Source: JACPYM01 sp031423495
GTDB lineage: Bacteria; Acidobacteriota; Blastocatellia; RBC074
DNA: 64,000 bases
Direction: 5' to 3'
Assembly (NCBI GenBank): GCA_031423495.1
Contig: JANPFP010000270.1
Location: 8,675-72,674, forward strand
Shown: positions 43,443 through 52,033 of the stretch, piece after piece
How the letters are laid out: each line of letters opens with the position of its first letter
Position numbering within the stretch: the first letter of the stretch is position 1
The notes under the pieces: model-generated
Told to the model about the DNA's origin: nothing
The model's database searches: none
The model's input: the letters and a program-made list of their open reading frames with translations, nothing else
Made by a program: the position numbers and the translations under genes

Positions 43443-44204
43443 GCTGGTACAATTCCGAACTACTTTTTGACACCACGCTTACACATCTCGTCAAAGCGAA
43501 ACAGGCAAACGTCACCTTTACCTCGTACCAGACCTTTTCACACCAGCAACCACATCCTTTTGATAAGAAAAATGGTTATGCCGAATTTACTTTCTGGCAG
43601 CCTAACGCTGTCCTTTTTACCCGTTACAGTTTTTGCGCGTACGTTGCGCGCAGGCTCACCGTGCGATGTTCGCACTACTAACACATCAAATCGTCCGCCG
43701 GGTGTTCACAAGGCGCACACTACCACAGGCGGGCGAGATGCAATGAAATGACAATGACGAAATTCGTGATTTCTTCGACTTGGCTTGATCGGCAGAACGC
43801 AAATCAGAGATGCCCAAGTCAGAAGCGCGTATGAACAACGCGGGGAGGGGATACTTCCTCAAAAATCGCTGCCTCAAAAACGCTGATGGAATGCAGCGGC
43901 GATAATAAAAACAGCCACTTGCGAGGTTTGGTTACGGCCTGAAATGTGCCTGAAAATGTGAGAGAGAGCCGTTCATCCTCGCGGGACGGGGCGCATTATA
44001 GACAAAGCCTGTCTCAAAAAGAAAGCTACAAGTTGCGAAGTCTTAAACATTTTCTTGTCGTGAGTGCCGGATGCCTAAAACCCTAATCATAACAGCAGTT
44101 TTAGAGCGATTGACCGGTTAGGAATCCGATGATGAGAGGGCCGCATTCTTACCCAACACCCTGAAAACGGATAAGGCCACACCCTTGGAATCAGGGGAAC
44201 TCGC

Positions 44205-44624
44205 TCAGATAAAGAGTTCCGCCGAGACCTTGAAAAACGCCGCGAGCGCCTTCGCCTGATTCTTGCTGATGGCGCGTACTCCGCTGATCGCTTCTGAAGC
44301 GCGTCCGCCGGAATTGCCGAACAGATGCGCGATGTCTTTTTGTTGCAGGTCGCGCGCTTCCATCAGGTGTTGCAGCATTTCGTGCGGCGCGGCGTCTCCC
44401 AAATCGTGGTGTTCGTCTTCGTATTGCTCCATCAACAACGAGAGCAAATCGAGTAACTGAGTTTCTTCCGGTGTGCGGTCTTTGCGCTTGTTGAGCAGCG
44501 CATTCACGACCACGACTACACGGTCGTATTCTTTCTCGGTGCGAATGACGACCGGCGCGACACGGGCTAACAGTGCGCCGTATTGCTGCGCGTTATAGGT
44601 TATCTTGAAGTGATTAACTAGCAC
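44205..44624 (-). CDS. HigA-like antitoxin / XRE regulator
   Basis: A 139-residue protein. The N-terminal VIRTEKEYDRVVVVVNALL and the TPEETQLLDLLSLLMEQYED segment are characteristic of the long HigA class. A C-terminal helix-turn-helix follows (MEARDLQQKDIAHLFGNSGG, then SEAISGVRAISKNQAKALAAF). It normally represses its own operon and neutralises HigB. No HigB-like toxin adjoins it; the upstream neighbour is an unrelated 97-residue protein (44650-44943), 25 bp away on the same strand. It may be a solitary antitoxin or have an atypical partner. Confidence 0.75.
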   Translation of the reverse strand: MLVNHFKITYNAQQYGALLARVAPVVIRTEKEYDRVVVVVNALLNKRKDRTPEETQLLDLLSLLMEQYEDEHHDLGDAAPHEMLQHLMEARDLQQKDIAHLFGNSGGRASEAISGVRAISKNQAKALAAFFKVSAELFI

Positions 44625-44649
44625 TGGAGTACTTCAAAGTTCAGCAGGA

Positions 44650-44943
44650 TTAGCTATCAAGCGCCTCATTTATCTTAGCAATCTGTTCGGGTGTCAGATT
44701 CTCTAACTGTACGCTATCCACCCACTCAATATGACTGGGAAGTATGCCTTTCACATCGTGAGTGCCTTTAATAGTAATAAAGCCTAACTTTTCAAAGGCG
44801 CGTAGCATGGCTACTTCGCTCTGAAATCTTTCAACTGTTTGGGAGCGTTCCGGGATGCCATCATGACTTTCCTCAGGGCTAAAAGACGTTTTATCGCTAA
44901 GAATAAGTCGCAAAAGGCTACGTTGACCTTCATTCAAAATCAT
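44650..44943 (-). CDS. Hypothetical 97-residue protein upstream of higA
   Basis: I do not recognise it. It is acidic and appears soluble and mixed alpha/beta, with SEVAMLRAFEKLGFITIKGT resembling one half of a winged helix, and ends LENLTPEQIAKINEALDS. No catalytic pattern of RelE/HigB toxins is seen. A ribosome site (GAGGTATTT) precedes the ATG. It is probably co-transcribed with the HigA-like gene, which makes an unusual toxin or accessory role possible. Confidence 0.6.
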   Translation of the reverse strand: MILNEGQRSLLRLILSDKTSFSPEESHDGIPERSQTVERFQSEVAMLRAFEKLGFITIKGTHDVKGILPSHIEWVDSVQLENLTPEQIAKINEALDS

Positions 44944-45145
44944 AAATACCTCGCAATTTTAGTTTTACAGACTATTATCCAAAATAAGAATCCGTTTTTG
45001 ACTTGCTGCTATATATAGCGCTCCCATTAGCAAAGAAAAAGGTTTTACGGAACGGGGAGTATCAACAACTTGATCCTATTCAATTCTGGCAAATTTGTAC
45101 AACGCCGAGGCTCAGGTCGCTGACCCGCTCCCCGTACTGCCTTTG

Positions 45146-48100
45146 CTACTTCGGTTCCCGCTCCCACCAATACTGTTTCTCCAACTTCTTCTGTACCGGC
45201 CATACTTGATCGAGCGAATCGCCCTCATACAACTCGCCGTTTTTCATCACGTAGCGAATCGTATTCGTATTGTGAATGTCGGTCAGCGGATTTTGATCCA
45301 GCACGATGAGGTCGGCCATTTTGCCGATTTCGAGCGAGCCTACGTCTTTATTTAGCCCGATGGCTTCGGCACCGAAAATTGTCGCGCAACGCAAAGCCTC
45401 CAGCGGTGTCATGCCTCCTGATTGCAGCGACCAGAGTTCCCAATGGCAGCCGATGCCTTGCATTTGGCCGTGCCCGCCGAGGCCTACGCGGCCACCGGCT
45501 TTGACGATTTTGGCTGCGCCCGCCGCGATGCCTTTGAAGCCGTATTCGTCGGGGTGGAACCACTGTCCGCGACGACGCAGCATGCTGTTGAGCAATTCGG
45601 CAGGCACGAAGCGGGCGAGCTTTTTGTTCGTGAGTACGTCGGTGTTTTGGAAGAAGTAATTTTCCGTCCACGGTGCGCCGTAAGCGACGAGAATCGTCGG
45701 CGTATAAAACGTTTTGGTTTGGGCTACGAACTCAGCCATGTCTTTGTAAAGCGGTTGAATGGGCAGCGCGTGTTCGTTGCCCGAAAAGCCGTCGAGCATT
45801 TGGGTCATGTCGAGTTTCATATCGAGCGCGCCTTCGGTTGTAGGCGTGATCTTGAACTCCTTGCACGCGAGCGCGACCCATTGCCGCACGAGGCGGTCGC
45901 CCGTTACGTATTCTTTAAGCGTATCGGTTTGATAGGCCTCGCGGTAACGTTTGATGTAATTGCGTACGGCGTCTTTGTCGTTCAGGCCGTCGTTTGAGAA
46001 TACGCCGGGGCCGGTTGAGAAAATGCGCGGGCCGACGATTTCGCCCGTCTCGACAAGGTCGCTGTATGCATAAACGTCCGTGGTAGAAGTTTGCGGATCG
46101 CGCGTCGTCGTGACGCCATAAGCCAGATTCGCAGCGTATTGCCAGACTTGCGTTTGATGTACGTCGCGCGGCGGCCACATATGCGCGTGGGCGTCTACGA
46201 GGCCGGGGATGATCGTCTTGCCAGTCACGTCAATCACCTTCGCATCTTTAGGATAAGAGGGGGGATAAGTCGGCTTCGCTTTGCCTTTCAATACAGGCGT
46301 AACCGCAATCGCCGTGATGCGGTTGCCGGTGATGGTGATGTCGCCGCGTTCGAGAACTTCGTCACCTTTCATCGTGACAACGCGCGCGCCCGTCAGGATG
46401 ATCGTACCTTTGGGTTTGGGCCGCGCGGCTTCGATAACGGCGTCGAACGATTCGGGCTTATCGGCGTCGGCTGCTTGTCTGAAAAATTTCGTACCCCACG
46501 ACCACGTGAGTGCTTTGCCGTCGGCGCTCCATTGCAGATAGTCGCCGCCTTCGGCTGAAAGTTTTTTGACGGGTACGGATGAAGGCGCAGGGTCACCGGT
46601 GATCGAAACGTTCACCGTCTCTTTGCCTGCTTTGGGAATCGTCACGAGGTAATGCCGCGTTTGCAGCGAGACGAAAGCGCGCGTGCCGTCGGGCGAAATG
46701 CGTATCTCGTCCGCTGTCGGCGGGTTAGGCGGAGCGCCGATGCCTGTGACTTTCAGATGCGTACGTTTGTCGTATCCATCCAACCGCACTGACGCCAGCC
46801 CTTGCCGCGTCGTGTAATAAACGCGGCTCGCGTCGTTGCTGAAATGCGGCATCTGTCCGCCTTCGGCAGCGGTGATGAGCGTATCTGTGCCGCCGCTAGC
46901 CGCAACGTAGCGCAAGTCGCGCAAGCCCGTCGGATTCGCGCCAGTGACTTCACTATCATTGGGGCTTTCGTCGTGGCCGTGCAACAAGGCTTCTTCGCGC
47001 GATTTGAACGAATGCTCATCGCGTAAGTCGGCGAAAAGCTGATCGGTGACTGCGCCATAAGCGAATACGATTTTGGTGTTGTCGGGCGAGTACGCCGGAT
47101 AGGAATAATAAGCCGCGCGTTGCGTCAGTTGTTGCGCCGCGCCGCCTGCGCTCGGTACGCGATAAAGCTGTCCGCCTTCGCGCGACCAGGTGGCGAACGC
47201 GACATAAGCGCCATCGGGCGACCACGCGGGCATGAATTCGCCAACCATTAAATTGGTCAGGCGCGTCGGTTTGGCGTTGGCTTCGAGCGGCATGACATAG
47301 AGTTTGTTGAAGGCTGAAAACACTACGCGCTTGCCGTCGGGCGAGAGCGCGGGATAGCGAATCAGCCGCGCTTTGACGGTCGCGCTATCGTCTACTTTGT
47401 AATCGTAATGCAGCCGTTCGGCCATGTCGGCTTCGACTTTGGCAGTGAAGGGAATCGTTGTTGCTGCGCCGGTGGCGAAGTCTACGCGCTTGATCTTGCC
47501 GTCAATCGTGACGATGAGCGACTTGCCGTCAGCGGTGAATGCGTAACCGGGGAACGTGTCGCGCGTCGCCCGCGATTCCTGATCGTCGCGCGTTACGTTG
47601 CTGATGAGCCAGCGTTCTTCGTTCGTCGTCAGGTCGCGGGTTCGCAAGGCCGTTTGCAATTGATAGCGCGTGGCGTAAACCAAATGTTTGCCGTCGGGCG
47701 ACAACACCGGACGCATCGCCGAACCTTGCGCATTGGTCACGCGCAACGTTTCGCTGGTCTCGCGGTCGAAGCGATAAACCTGCCACAGCGGAAAGACTAC
47801 GTTGTAGTTAAACGCGCCGTTGCGTTGCGCGTAATAGATGTAACGACCATCGGGCGAAGCGACGGCTCCCATCTTGTTGGTAGGCGGCGCAGCAGGCGGG
47901 ACAGGTTGTCCTTGCGCGGCGGGCGGCGGAGGCGGCGGGCCTACGCTCACGCCTGAGCCGCCGTCTTTGTGATAGAGATAAACGTGATAAGCCCCAATGC
48001 CGCGTTCGGCTTTCGACGCGAGAATGTATTGTCCATCCGCCGTCCACGCAGGCGAAAGATAAGACGTGATGTCATTGCCGCGTCCTTTGGTGATCGGCTT

Positions 48101-48517
48101 GATCTCGCTGCCATCGGGTTTGCATACATAAAGGTTCTCGCCGCCCGTGCGATCACTGATGAATACGATTTGCTTGCCGTCGGGCGAGAACTTGGGCTGC
48201 GACTCAAACGACATATCGCCGATGATCTTTTTGGCTTCGCCGCCGTTGATCGCCAGCGTGTAAATGTCGCCAACCAAATCAAACACAATCGTTTGTCCAT
48301 CGGGCGAAAGGTCGAGCGACATCCACGTACCTTCGTCAGTGGTGAATGAGATTTTGCCAGCGGCTTTGAGCGGCAAGCCTTCTTCCTTCTTTTCGTTTTT
48401 TTTGTCTTCTGGCTTGGCGTCTTGGGCTGAAGCGAAAAGCTGCCAAGCTGAAAACGAAGCCAGCAGAAACAAAGACAAAAACAAAACACGTCTCGTGGTG
48501 AAAGGGCGAAATGTCAT
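45146..48517 (-). CDS. Exported TolB-propeller amidohydrolase
   Basis: A 1,123-residue protein. A signal peptide (VLFLSLFLLASFSAWQLFASA) is followed by two sets of TolB/PD40 blades (recurring SPDGKQIVFISD-type strands) to about residue 690. A metal-dependent amidohydrolase follows, with the HxH pair in LVDAHAHMWPP and GHGQMQGIGCHWELWSLQSG near the end, and the family's C-terminal GSLEIGKMADLIVLDQNP. Such proteins are periplasmic hydrolases of peptides or amides. No partner gene adjoins it. Confidence 0.88.
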   Translation of the reverse strand: MTFRPFTTRRVLFLSLFLLASFSAWQLFASAQDAKPEDKKNEKKEEGLPLKAAGKISFTTDEGTWMSLDLSPDGQTIVFDLVGDIYTLAINGGEAKKIIGDMSFESQPKFSPDGKQIVFISDRTGGENLYVCKPDGSEIKPITKGRGNDITSYLSPAWTADGQYILASKAERGIGAYHVYLYHKDGGSGVSVGPPPPPPAAQGQPVPPAAPPTNKMGAVASPDGRYIYYAQRNGAFNYNVVFPLWQVYRFDRETSETLRVTNAQGSAMRPVLSPDGKHLVYATRYQLQTALRTRDLTTNEERWLISNVTRDDQESRATRDTFPGYAFTADGKSLIVTIDGKIKRVDFATGAATTIPFTAKVEADMAERLHYDYKVDDSATVKARLIRYPALSPDGKRVVFSAFNKLYVMPLEANAKPTRLTNLMVGEFMPAWSPDGAYVAFATWSREGGQLYRVPSAGGAAQQLTQRAAYYSYPAYSPDNTKIVFAYGAVTDQLFADLRDEHSFKSREEALLHGHDESPNDSEVTGANPTGLRDLRYVAASGGTDTLITAAEGGQMPHFSNDASRVYYTTRQGLASVRLDGYDKRTHLKVTGIGAPPNPPTADEIRISPDGTRAFVSLQTRHYLVTIPKAGKETVNVSITGDPAPSSVPVKKLSAEGGDYLQWSADGKALTWSWGTKFFRQAADADKPESFDAVIEAARPKPKGTIILTGARVVTMKGDEVLERGDITITGNRITAIAVTPVLKGKAKPTYPPSYPKDAKVIDVTGKTIIPGLVDAHAHMWPPRDVHQTQVWQYAANLAYGVTTTRDPQTSTTDVYAYSDLVETGEIVGPRIFSTGPGVFSNDGLNDKDAVRNYIKRYREAYQTDTLKEYVTGDRLVRQWVALACKEFKITPTTEGALDMKLDMTQMLDGFSGNEHALPIQPLYKDMAEFVAQTKTFYTPTILVAYGAPWTENYFFQNTDVLTNKKLARFVPAELLNSMLRRRGQWFHPDEYGFKGIAAGAAKIVKAGGRVGLGGHGQMQGIGCHWELWSLQSGGMTPLEALRCATIFGAEAIGLNKDVGSLEIGKMADLIVLDQNPLTDIHNTNTIRYVMKNGELYEGDSLDQVWPVQKKLEKQYWWEREPK

Positions 48518-48553
48518 AAGGGTTCCTACGGTAAAGACGGGTTCGCGGATTGG

Positions 48554-48808
48554 TTAATAGAGCTTGTCGTAATCAGCGTGTGAGCCAATCCAAAACCAAA
48601 CGAACCTATCGTCGTTTTGAAAAGCCAATGCGCGGTAGTGTTTTCCTACGCGCACTGACCAGAGTTTTCCGATTTGTTTGAAGTGCAGTGACGGATGCCA
48701 CGGATCAGTCTTGAGCAAAGCGTAGTTCTTATCGGCTAACGCACGTACTTCATCGGGCAAGGCACGATAGTGTTGCCAAAATTGAGGCGTAGCAAAATGA
48801 CGAAACAT
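48554..48808 (-). CDS. RelE/HigB-like toxin
   Basis: An 84-residue protein with the RelE-superfamily pattern: ALPDEVRALADKNYALLKTD, then PSLHFKQIGKLWSVRVGKHY and RALAFQNDDRFVWFWIGSHADYDKL. The SHADYDKL ending is typical of one RelE branch. It should be an mRNA interferase. It lies 9 bp after its likely antitoxin gene (48818-49015). Confidence 0.75.
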   Translation of the reverse strand: MFRHFATPQFWQHYRALPDEVRALADKNYALLKTDPWHPSLHFKQIGKLWSVRVGKHYRALAFQNDDRFVWFWIGSHADYDKLY

Positions 48809-48817
48809 GGCATCCCG

Positions 48818-49015
48818 TTAAATTTCTGAGCAGCGACCTGCGGCAAAGTCCTGTTGGGCTTGTTGAATTAACTTATCGAACCGTCCTGTTTGAGAATCCA
48901 GCGCAATCTGTTTTTCCCACATTTGCGCACGGAACTCATCGAACCAGTCAGTGAACTGCTTGAACTCAAACGTATCAAGTTGGGCGACGGCGGACTCAAT
49001 TTCTCTAACGCTCAT
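48818..49015 (-). CDS. Putative antitoxin of the RelE-like pair
   Basis: A 65-residue protein starting MSVREIESAVAQLDTFEFKQ at 49015, where GGAGG lies seven bases upstream. It is mostly helical and acidic, with the N-terminal V-x-x-L-x-x-x-E pattern of small antitoxins and a C-terminal tail (AQQDFAAGRCSEI) that could thread onto the toxin. Assignment rests mainly on position next to the toxin gene. Confidence 0.65.
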   Translation of the reverse strand: MSVREIESAVAQLDTFEFKQFTDWFDEFRAQMWEKQIALDSQTGRFDKLIQQAQQDFAAGRCSEI

Positions 49016-49072
49016 AAATAAACCTCCAGGAAATAGAGAGCGGATATTCTTGCTGACGACAATGGCTGTCAA

Positions 49073-50188
49073 TCATTGACTCACTATCTCATTTGCCATC
49101 TGAGCAATGCTCAGGCCTAACGACAAACAAGATGTAAGCCCCGGTGATTCCATCCCGATCAGATGAATCACTTGCGGGTATTGCGGATCGCGTTCGATGG
49201 CCCAGTCTACGAAACCGCTTTCGTGCGCTGCTTGCAGGCGCGGACGCAGGCCGCTGTAACTTGCGCGCAGGTCTTCGGGCCGCAACGTAGGCAGCATGTG
49301 CAAAGCCGCTTCGTAAAAATCTTTCACGGGCGTTGGGTCGCCTTCGTAATCTTCTTTGCTGTCGCGGTAACGCGAATTGGGGCCGACCAGCAAGCGTCCG
49401 CCGGTAGTTGGTGTCAGATGTACACCAAGCCCGTGGCCGTTTTTCAGCGGCAGCGGATAGACCAGTCCTCTGATCAAATCGCGGCGACTCGGCACGACTT
49501 CGGCGTACTCACCGCGACAGGCATAGACCGTGTGTTTGTCATAACCAAACATCCGCGCGACGACGTCGGCATACAGGCCTGCGCTGTTGATGACGCAACG
49601 CGCCGCGATGGTTTCGTGCGGCGTGCGCAAATATACGAGATCGTTTTTGACTTCGACTGATTCGACCGGCGAACCGGGCAGGATGTGCGCGCCGCGTTCT
49701 TGCGCAAGCGCGGCGAGTTTATGCACGAGGGCTTCGGCTTCGATGATGCCGGTGTTGGGCGAGAACAACGCGACGGGCGAAGCGAGCGCGGGTTCGCGTT
49801 TTTGGATGAACGATTGATCTACGATTTCGAGGCCTTCGACGCCGTTGGCATCGCCGAGTTTTTTGATGGTTTCGAGTTCGGGCGTTTGGTCGAGCGAATC
49901 GGCGACGATGAGTTTGCCGATGCGCTGATGCGGGATGTCGTAGCGCGCGCAAAACTCATACAGCATCGGCACACCGCGTACGCAATGCGTGGCCTTGAGC
50001 GAGCCGGTCGCGTAATACATCCCCGCGTGAATGACGCCGCTGTTGCGCGTCGAAGAGATTTGCCCTACGCGCGGTTTGGCTTCGAGCAGGAATACGTCTT
50101 GATGCGTTTGCGCGAGTTCAGCGAGGACGGCGAGTCCGATGACGCCGCCGCCGATGATGACGATGTTTGCGGTGTTTTCAGTGGTCAT
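49073..50188 (-). CDS. lhgO: FAD-dependent oxidoreductase (L-2-hydroxyglutarate oxidase-like)
   Basis: A 371-residue DAO-family flavoprotein. VIIGGGVIGLAVLAELAQ is the FAD-binding loop. SSTRNSGVIHAGMYYATGSLKA is the signature I associate with LhgO/L2HGDH enzymes. GLGVHLTPTTGGRLLVGPN and a C-terminal LIGMESPGLTSCLSLG complete it. It is predicted to oxidise L-2-hydroxyglutarate to 2-oxoglutarate. It stands between two toxin-antitoxin pairs, with no metabolic neighbour to confirm the substrate. Confidence 0.78.
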   Translation of the reverse strand: MTTENTANIVIIGGGVIGLAVLAELAQTHQDVFLLEAKPRVGQISSTRNSGVIHAGMYYATGSLKATHCVRGVPMLYEFCARYDIPHQRIGKLIVADSLDQTPELETIKKLGDANGVEGLEIVDQSFIQKREPALASPVALFSPNTGIIEAEALVHKLAALAQERGAHILPGSPVESVEVKNDLVYLRTPHETIAARCVINSAGLYADVVARMFGYDKHTVYACRGEYAEVVPSRRDLIRGLVYPLPLKNGHGLGVHLTPTTGGRLLVGPNSRYRDSKEDYEGDPTPVKDFYEAALHMLPTLRPEDLRASYSGLRPRLQAAHESGFVDWAIERDPQYPQVIHLIGMESPGLTSCLSLGLSIAQMANEIVSQ

Positions 50189-50200
50189 ACAGTCGTTGAG

Positions 50201-50494
50201 CTACGTGCGTTGCATCCAATCGTTAGGGTCGCGCCGCATGTGACGGCAACCAATCAGAATGATCGTAGACTTCGTTACGCGATAGAGCAGCACGTATGGG
50301 AATTGGTGCAGCGGTAGGCGTTGCGTGTCTCGGTAAACTTTCTGGTAGAGCAACGGGTTCTGTTGGATTCGTTTCAGGCAGGCGTTGATTTCGTCGAGAA
50401 ATTCAACTCCCAAGCCAGCGCGACTTGATTCGTACCAGTCGAACGCATTATCAATTTCAGCTTTGGCTAAGCGTCTAATCCTGAGTGCTTTCAT
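50201..50494 (-). CDS. ParE/RelE-family toxin
   Basis: A 97-residue protein: IRRLAKAEIDNAFDWYESSR, FLDEINACLKRIQQNP and RLPLHQFPYVLLYRVTKSTI then HMRRDPNDW. This is the ParE pattern, with the W-Y-x-x-x-x-x-G-L-G segment and the C-terminal RDP motif. It should poison gyrase or mRNA when free. It overlaps the antitoxin gene by four bases. Confidence 0.8.
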   Translation of the reverse strand: MKALRIRRLAKAEIDNAFDWYESSRAGLGVEFLDEINACLKRIQQNPLLYQKVYRDTQRLPLHQFPYVLLYRVTKSTIILIGCRHMRRDPNDWMQRT

Positions 50495-50712
50495 GGCTTT
50501 TGGTTAAGTAAGTTGTCCCTGACTTCGTCCCATGAAAAATCATCGTCAGGATTGTCCTGAAGATCAGCCAGACGGCTATCAATGTATGTCCGCTCCGCCT
50601 CGGTGATCGGCAATGATTCTGGTTGTGCGGCAATACTATTCCAGATGGCTTCTACCCACTGAAGCCGCTCAGGAACGCTTAATTGCAAAATGTCAGAAAG
50701 TTGAATGTTCAT
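50491..50712 (-). CDS. Addiction-module antitoxin (RelB/TIGR02574-like)
   Basis: A 73-residue protein from MNIQLSDILQLSVPERLQWV. The LSVPERLQWVEAIWNSIA block followed by LPITEAERTYIDSRLADLQDNP and a C-terminal SWDEVRDNL is the usual layout of this antitoxin family. The ATG at 50712 is preferred over an upstream TTG. It overlaps the toxin start (ATGA). Confidence 0.8.
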   Translation of the reverse strand: MNIQLSDILQLSVPERLQWVEAIWNSIAAQPESLPITEAERTYIDSRLADLQDNPDDDFSWDEVRDNLLNQKP

Positions 50713-50754
50713 AGCGCGCGCAGCATAAATCCACTGATTACGTTGAGGCAATGT

Positions 50755-51537
50755 TTAGCTGTGCGACAAGCTGATGCGTTCGACCTGCATCGCCTTGCCG
50801 GTTTTTTCATCCACATCAATCAACAGGCCGTTCAACTGAATCCTTCCTTCGCTCGGTTCGAAGCGCGGCGCGATGCCTTTCAGGAAGCGTTCGAGGACAA
50901 TGTCGGTACGCATGCCGATGACGCCGTCGTGCGGGCCGGTCATGCCGAGGTCGGTGTGGTAAGCCGTACCGCCCGGCAGAATCTGTTCGTCGGCGGTTTG
51001 CACGTGCGTATGCGTTCCGACGACCGCGCTCACGCGACCGTCGAGGTAACGCCCCATCGCCATTTTCTCGGCAGTGGTTTCGGCATGGATGTCCACCAGA
51101 ATGATTTTGGTTTTGGCGTCGAGGGCGGCGAGTTGCTGGTCGGCGCTGCGAAACGGATCGTCGCAGGGCGACATAAACACGCGGCCTTGCAGGTTGATTA
51201 CGGCGACGGGCACGCCCTTGATCTTGCCCGACCAGCGGCCTTTGCCGGGTATGCCGGGCGCGTAATTGGCGGGACGCAAGAGGCGCAGTTCGGTTTCGAT
51301 GTAATCCAGCACTTCGCGTTTATCGAAGATGTGATTGCCCGAAGTCATCACGTCTACGCCGGCGGCAAAAAGCTCCTGCGCGATGCGGGCCGTGATCGAA
51401 AAACCTCCGGCGGCGTTTTCTACGTTTGAAACGACCAGATCAATTTCGCGCTGCTGGCGCAGATCGTGCAGCCGCTCTTCGATCACTTGGCGACCAGCGC
51501 GTGCGACCAGATCGCCCGTCATCAATACTCTGAACAT
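50755..51537 (-). CDS. ymdB: YmdB-family metallophosphoesterase
   Basis: A 260-residue two-metal phosphodiesterase of the TIGR00282 group that hydrolyses 2-prime,3-prime-cyclic nucleotides and related substrates. GDLVARAGRQ (Asp9), SNVENAAGG (Glu40/Asn41), SGNHIFDK (Asn68/His69), VDIHAETTAEK and GTHTHVQTAD are the metal-binding motifs in order. In many bacteria it adjoins the RNase Y gene, often near the 6S RNA gene; here the likely 6S RNA lies just upstream at 51655-51792 on the same strand, and rny is not in the window. Confidence 0.9.
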   Translation of the reverse strand: MFRVLMTGDLVARAGRQVIEERLHDLRQQREIDLVVSNVENAAGGFSITARIAQELFAAGVDVMTSGNHIFDKREVLDYIETELRLLRPANYAPGIPGKGRWSGKIKGVPVAVINLQGRVFMSPCDDPFRSADQQLAALDAKTKIILVDIHAETTAEKMAMGRYLDGRVSAVVGTHTHVQTADEQILPGGTAYHTDLGMTGPHDGVIGMRTDIVLERFLKGIAPRFEPSEGRIQLNGLLIDVDEKTGKAMQVERISLSHS

Positions 51538-51654
51538 AAATGGAAAGCCTTTCTAAACTGAAACAATGAACGGTAGTGGAATGCAAGCAGGTGAATTGGT
51601 CAAGGCGTGGCGAATTGGCTGAAGAAAAGTGACGAGGGTAACCGCTCAACCGTC

Positions 51655-51792
51655 GCATAGGGGTTCACATATAACCTGTTGTAGCAGGTGGGACACCTAA
51701 AGCCCCGTGGCTCTGGCTAATGTCTCGGACGGTGCCGAGTGTGCCAACCAAACGGGAAAGTTGCTACGGCGTCCCTAGTTGTGAACTAGGTT
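51655..51792 (-). ncRNA. ssrS: 6S RNA
   Basis: The minus strand folds in the 6S pattern. The closing stem pairs 51780-51786 with 51663-51669 (TGTGAAC/GTTCACA on the plus strand). The next helix is 51762-51767 with 51681-51686 (TGCTAC/GTAGCA). An internal bubble follows whose 3-prime side carries a small hairpin (GGTG/CACC). Then come CCCGT (51752-51756) with 51704-51708, and a terminal hairpin CTCGG/CCGAG (51724-51728 with 51735-51739). The minus-strand text GGTTGGCACACTCGG, then CCGTCCGAGA, closely follows the Escherichia 6S core as I remember it. Ends are approximate. It sits directly upstream of ymdB. Confidence 0.68.
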
Positions 51793-51924
51793 AAATTGAA
51801 TATCCCTACACTTACAAATATCGCAGAAACCCCTCGACGCGGCGGATACTAGCCAACGGCGCGCGGCACGGTCAATAGGCGATTCAGATAAATTTGCGTG
51901 CCAGAAATACGTATCAACACCCCC

Positions 51925-51953
51925 TTGACCGTATTCTGTGCGCTGGCTATCCT
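51925..51953 (+). promoter_or_regulatory. Sigma-70-type promoter of efp
   Basis: TTGACC at 51925-51930 and TATCCT at 51948-51953 are 17 bases apart. This places transcription start about 75 bases before the efp ATG. Confidence 0.55.
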
Positions 51954-52033
51954 CACGCCTTTTGCAAAACGGCTTAATGTTGAGAACCGCGCAATCGTGA
52001 GAGGCTGCGCTACATTTTTAGGAGAGTTTTTTC

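Larger units (their letters stand above)
43223..44204. other. Long non-coding gap upstream of the sigma gene
   Basis: About 980 bp. Besides the 9-bp tandem repeat (43352-43378) and the hairpin at 43422-43442 I see no supported gene, tRNA or riboswitch. Open frames here have no family resemblance. The sigma-gene promoter and the downstream sequence of the HigA-like gene should both lie in it. Confidence 0.4.

Noticed and set aside
43467..43751. 94-codon plus-strand frame in the sigma upstream gap
   Set aside because: Composition and translation look random and no ribosome site precedes it.
51661..51800. Riboswitch or leader for efp
   Set aside because: The conserved-looking strand is the minus strand, pointing away from efp, and efp has a promoter downstream of it at 51925.
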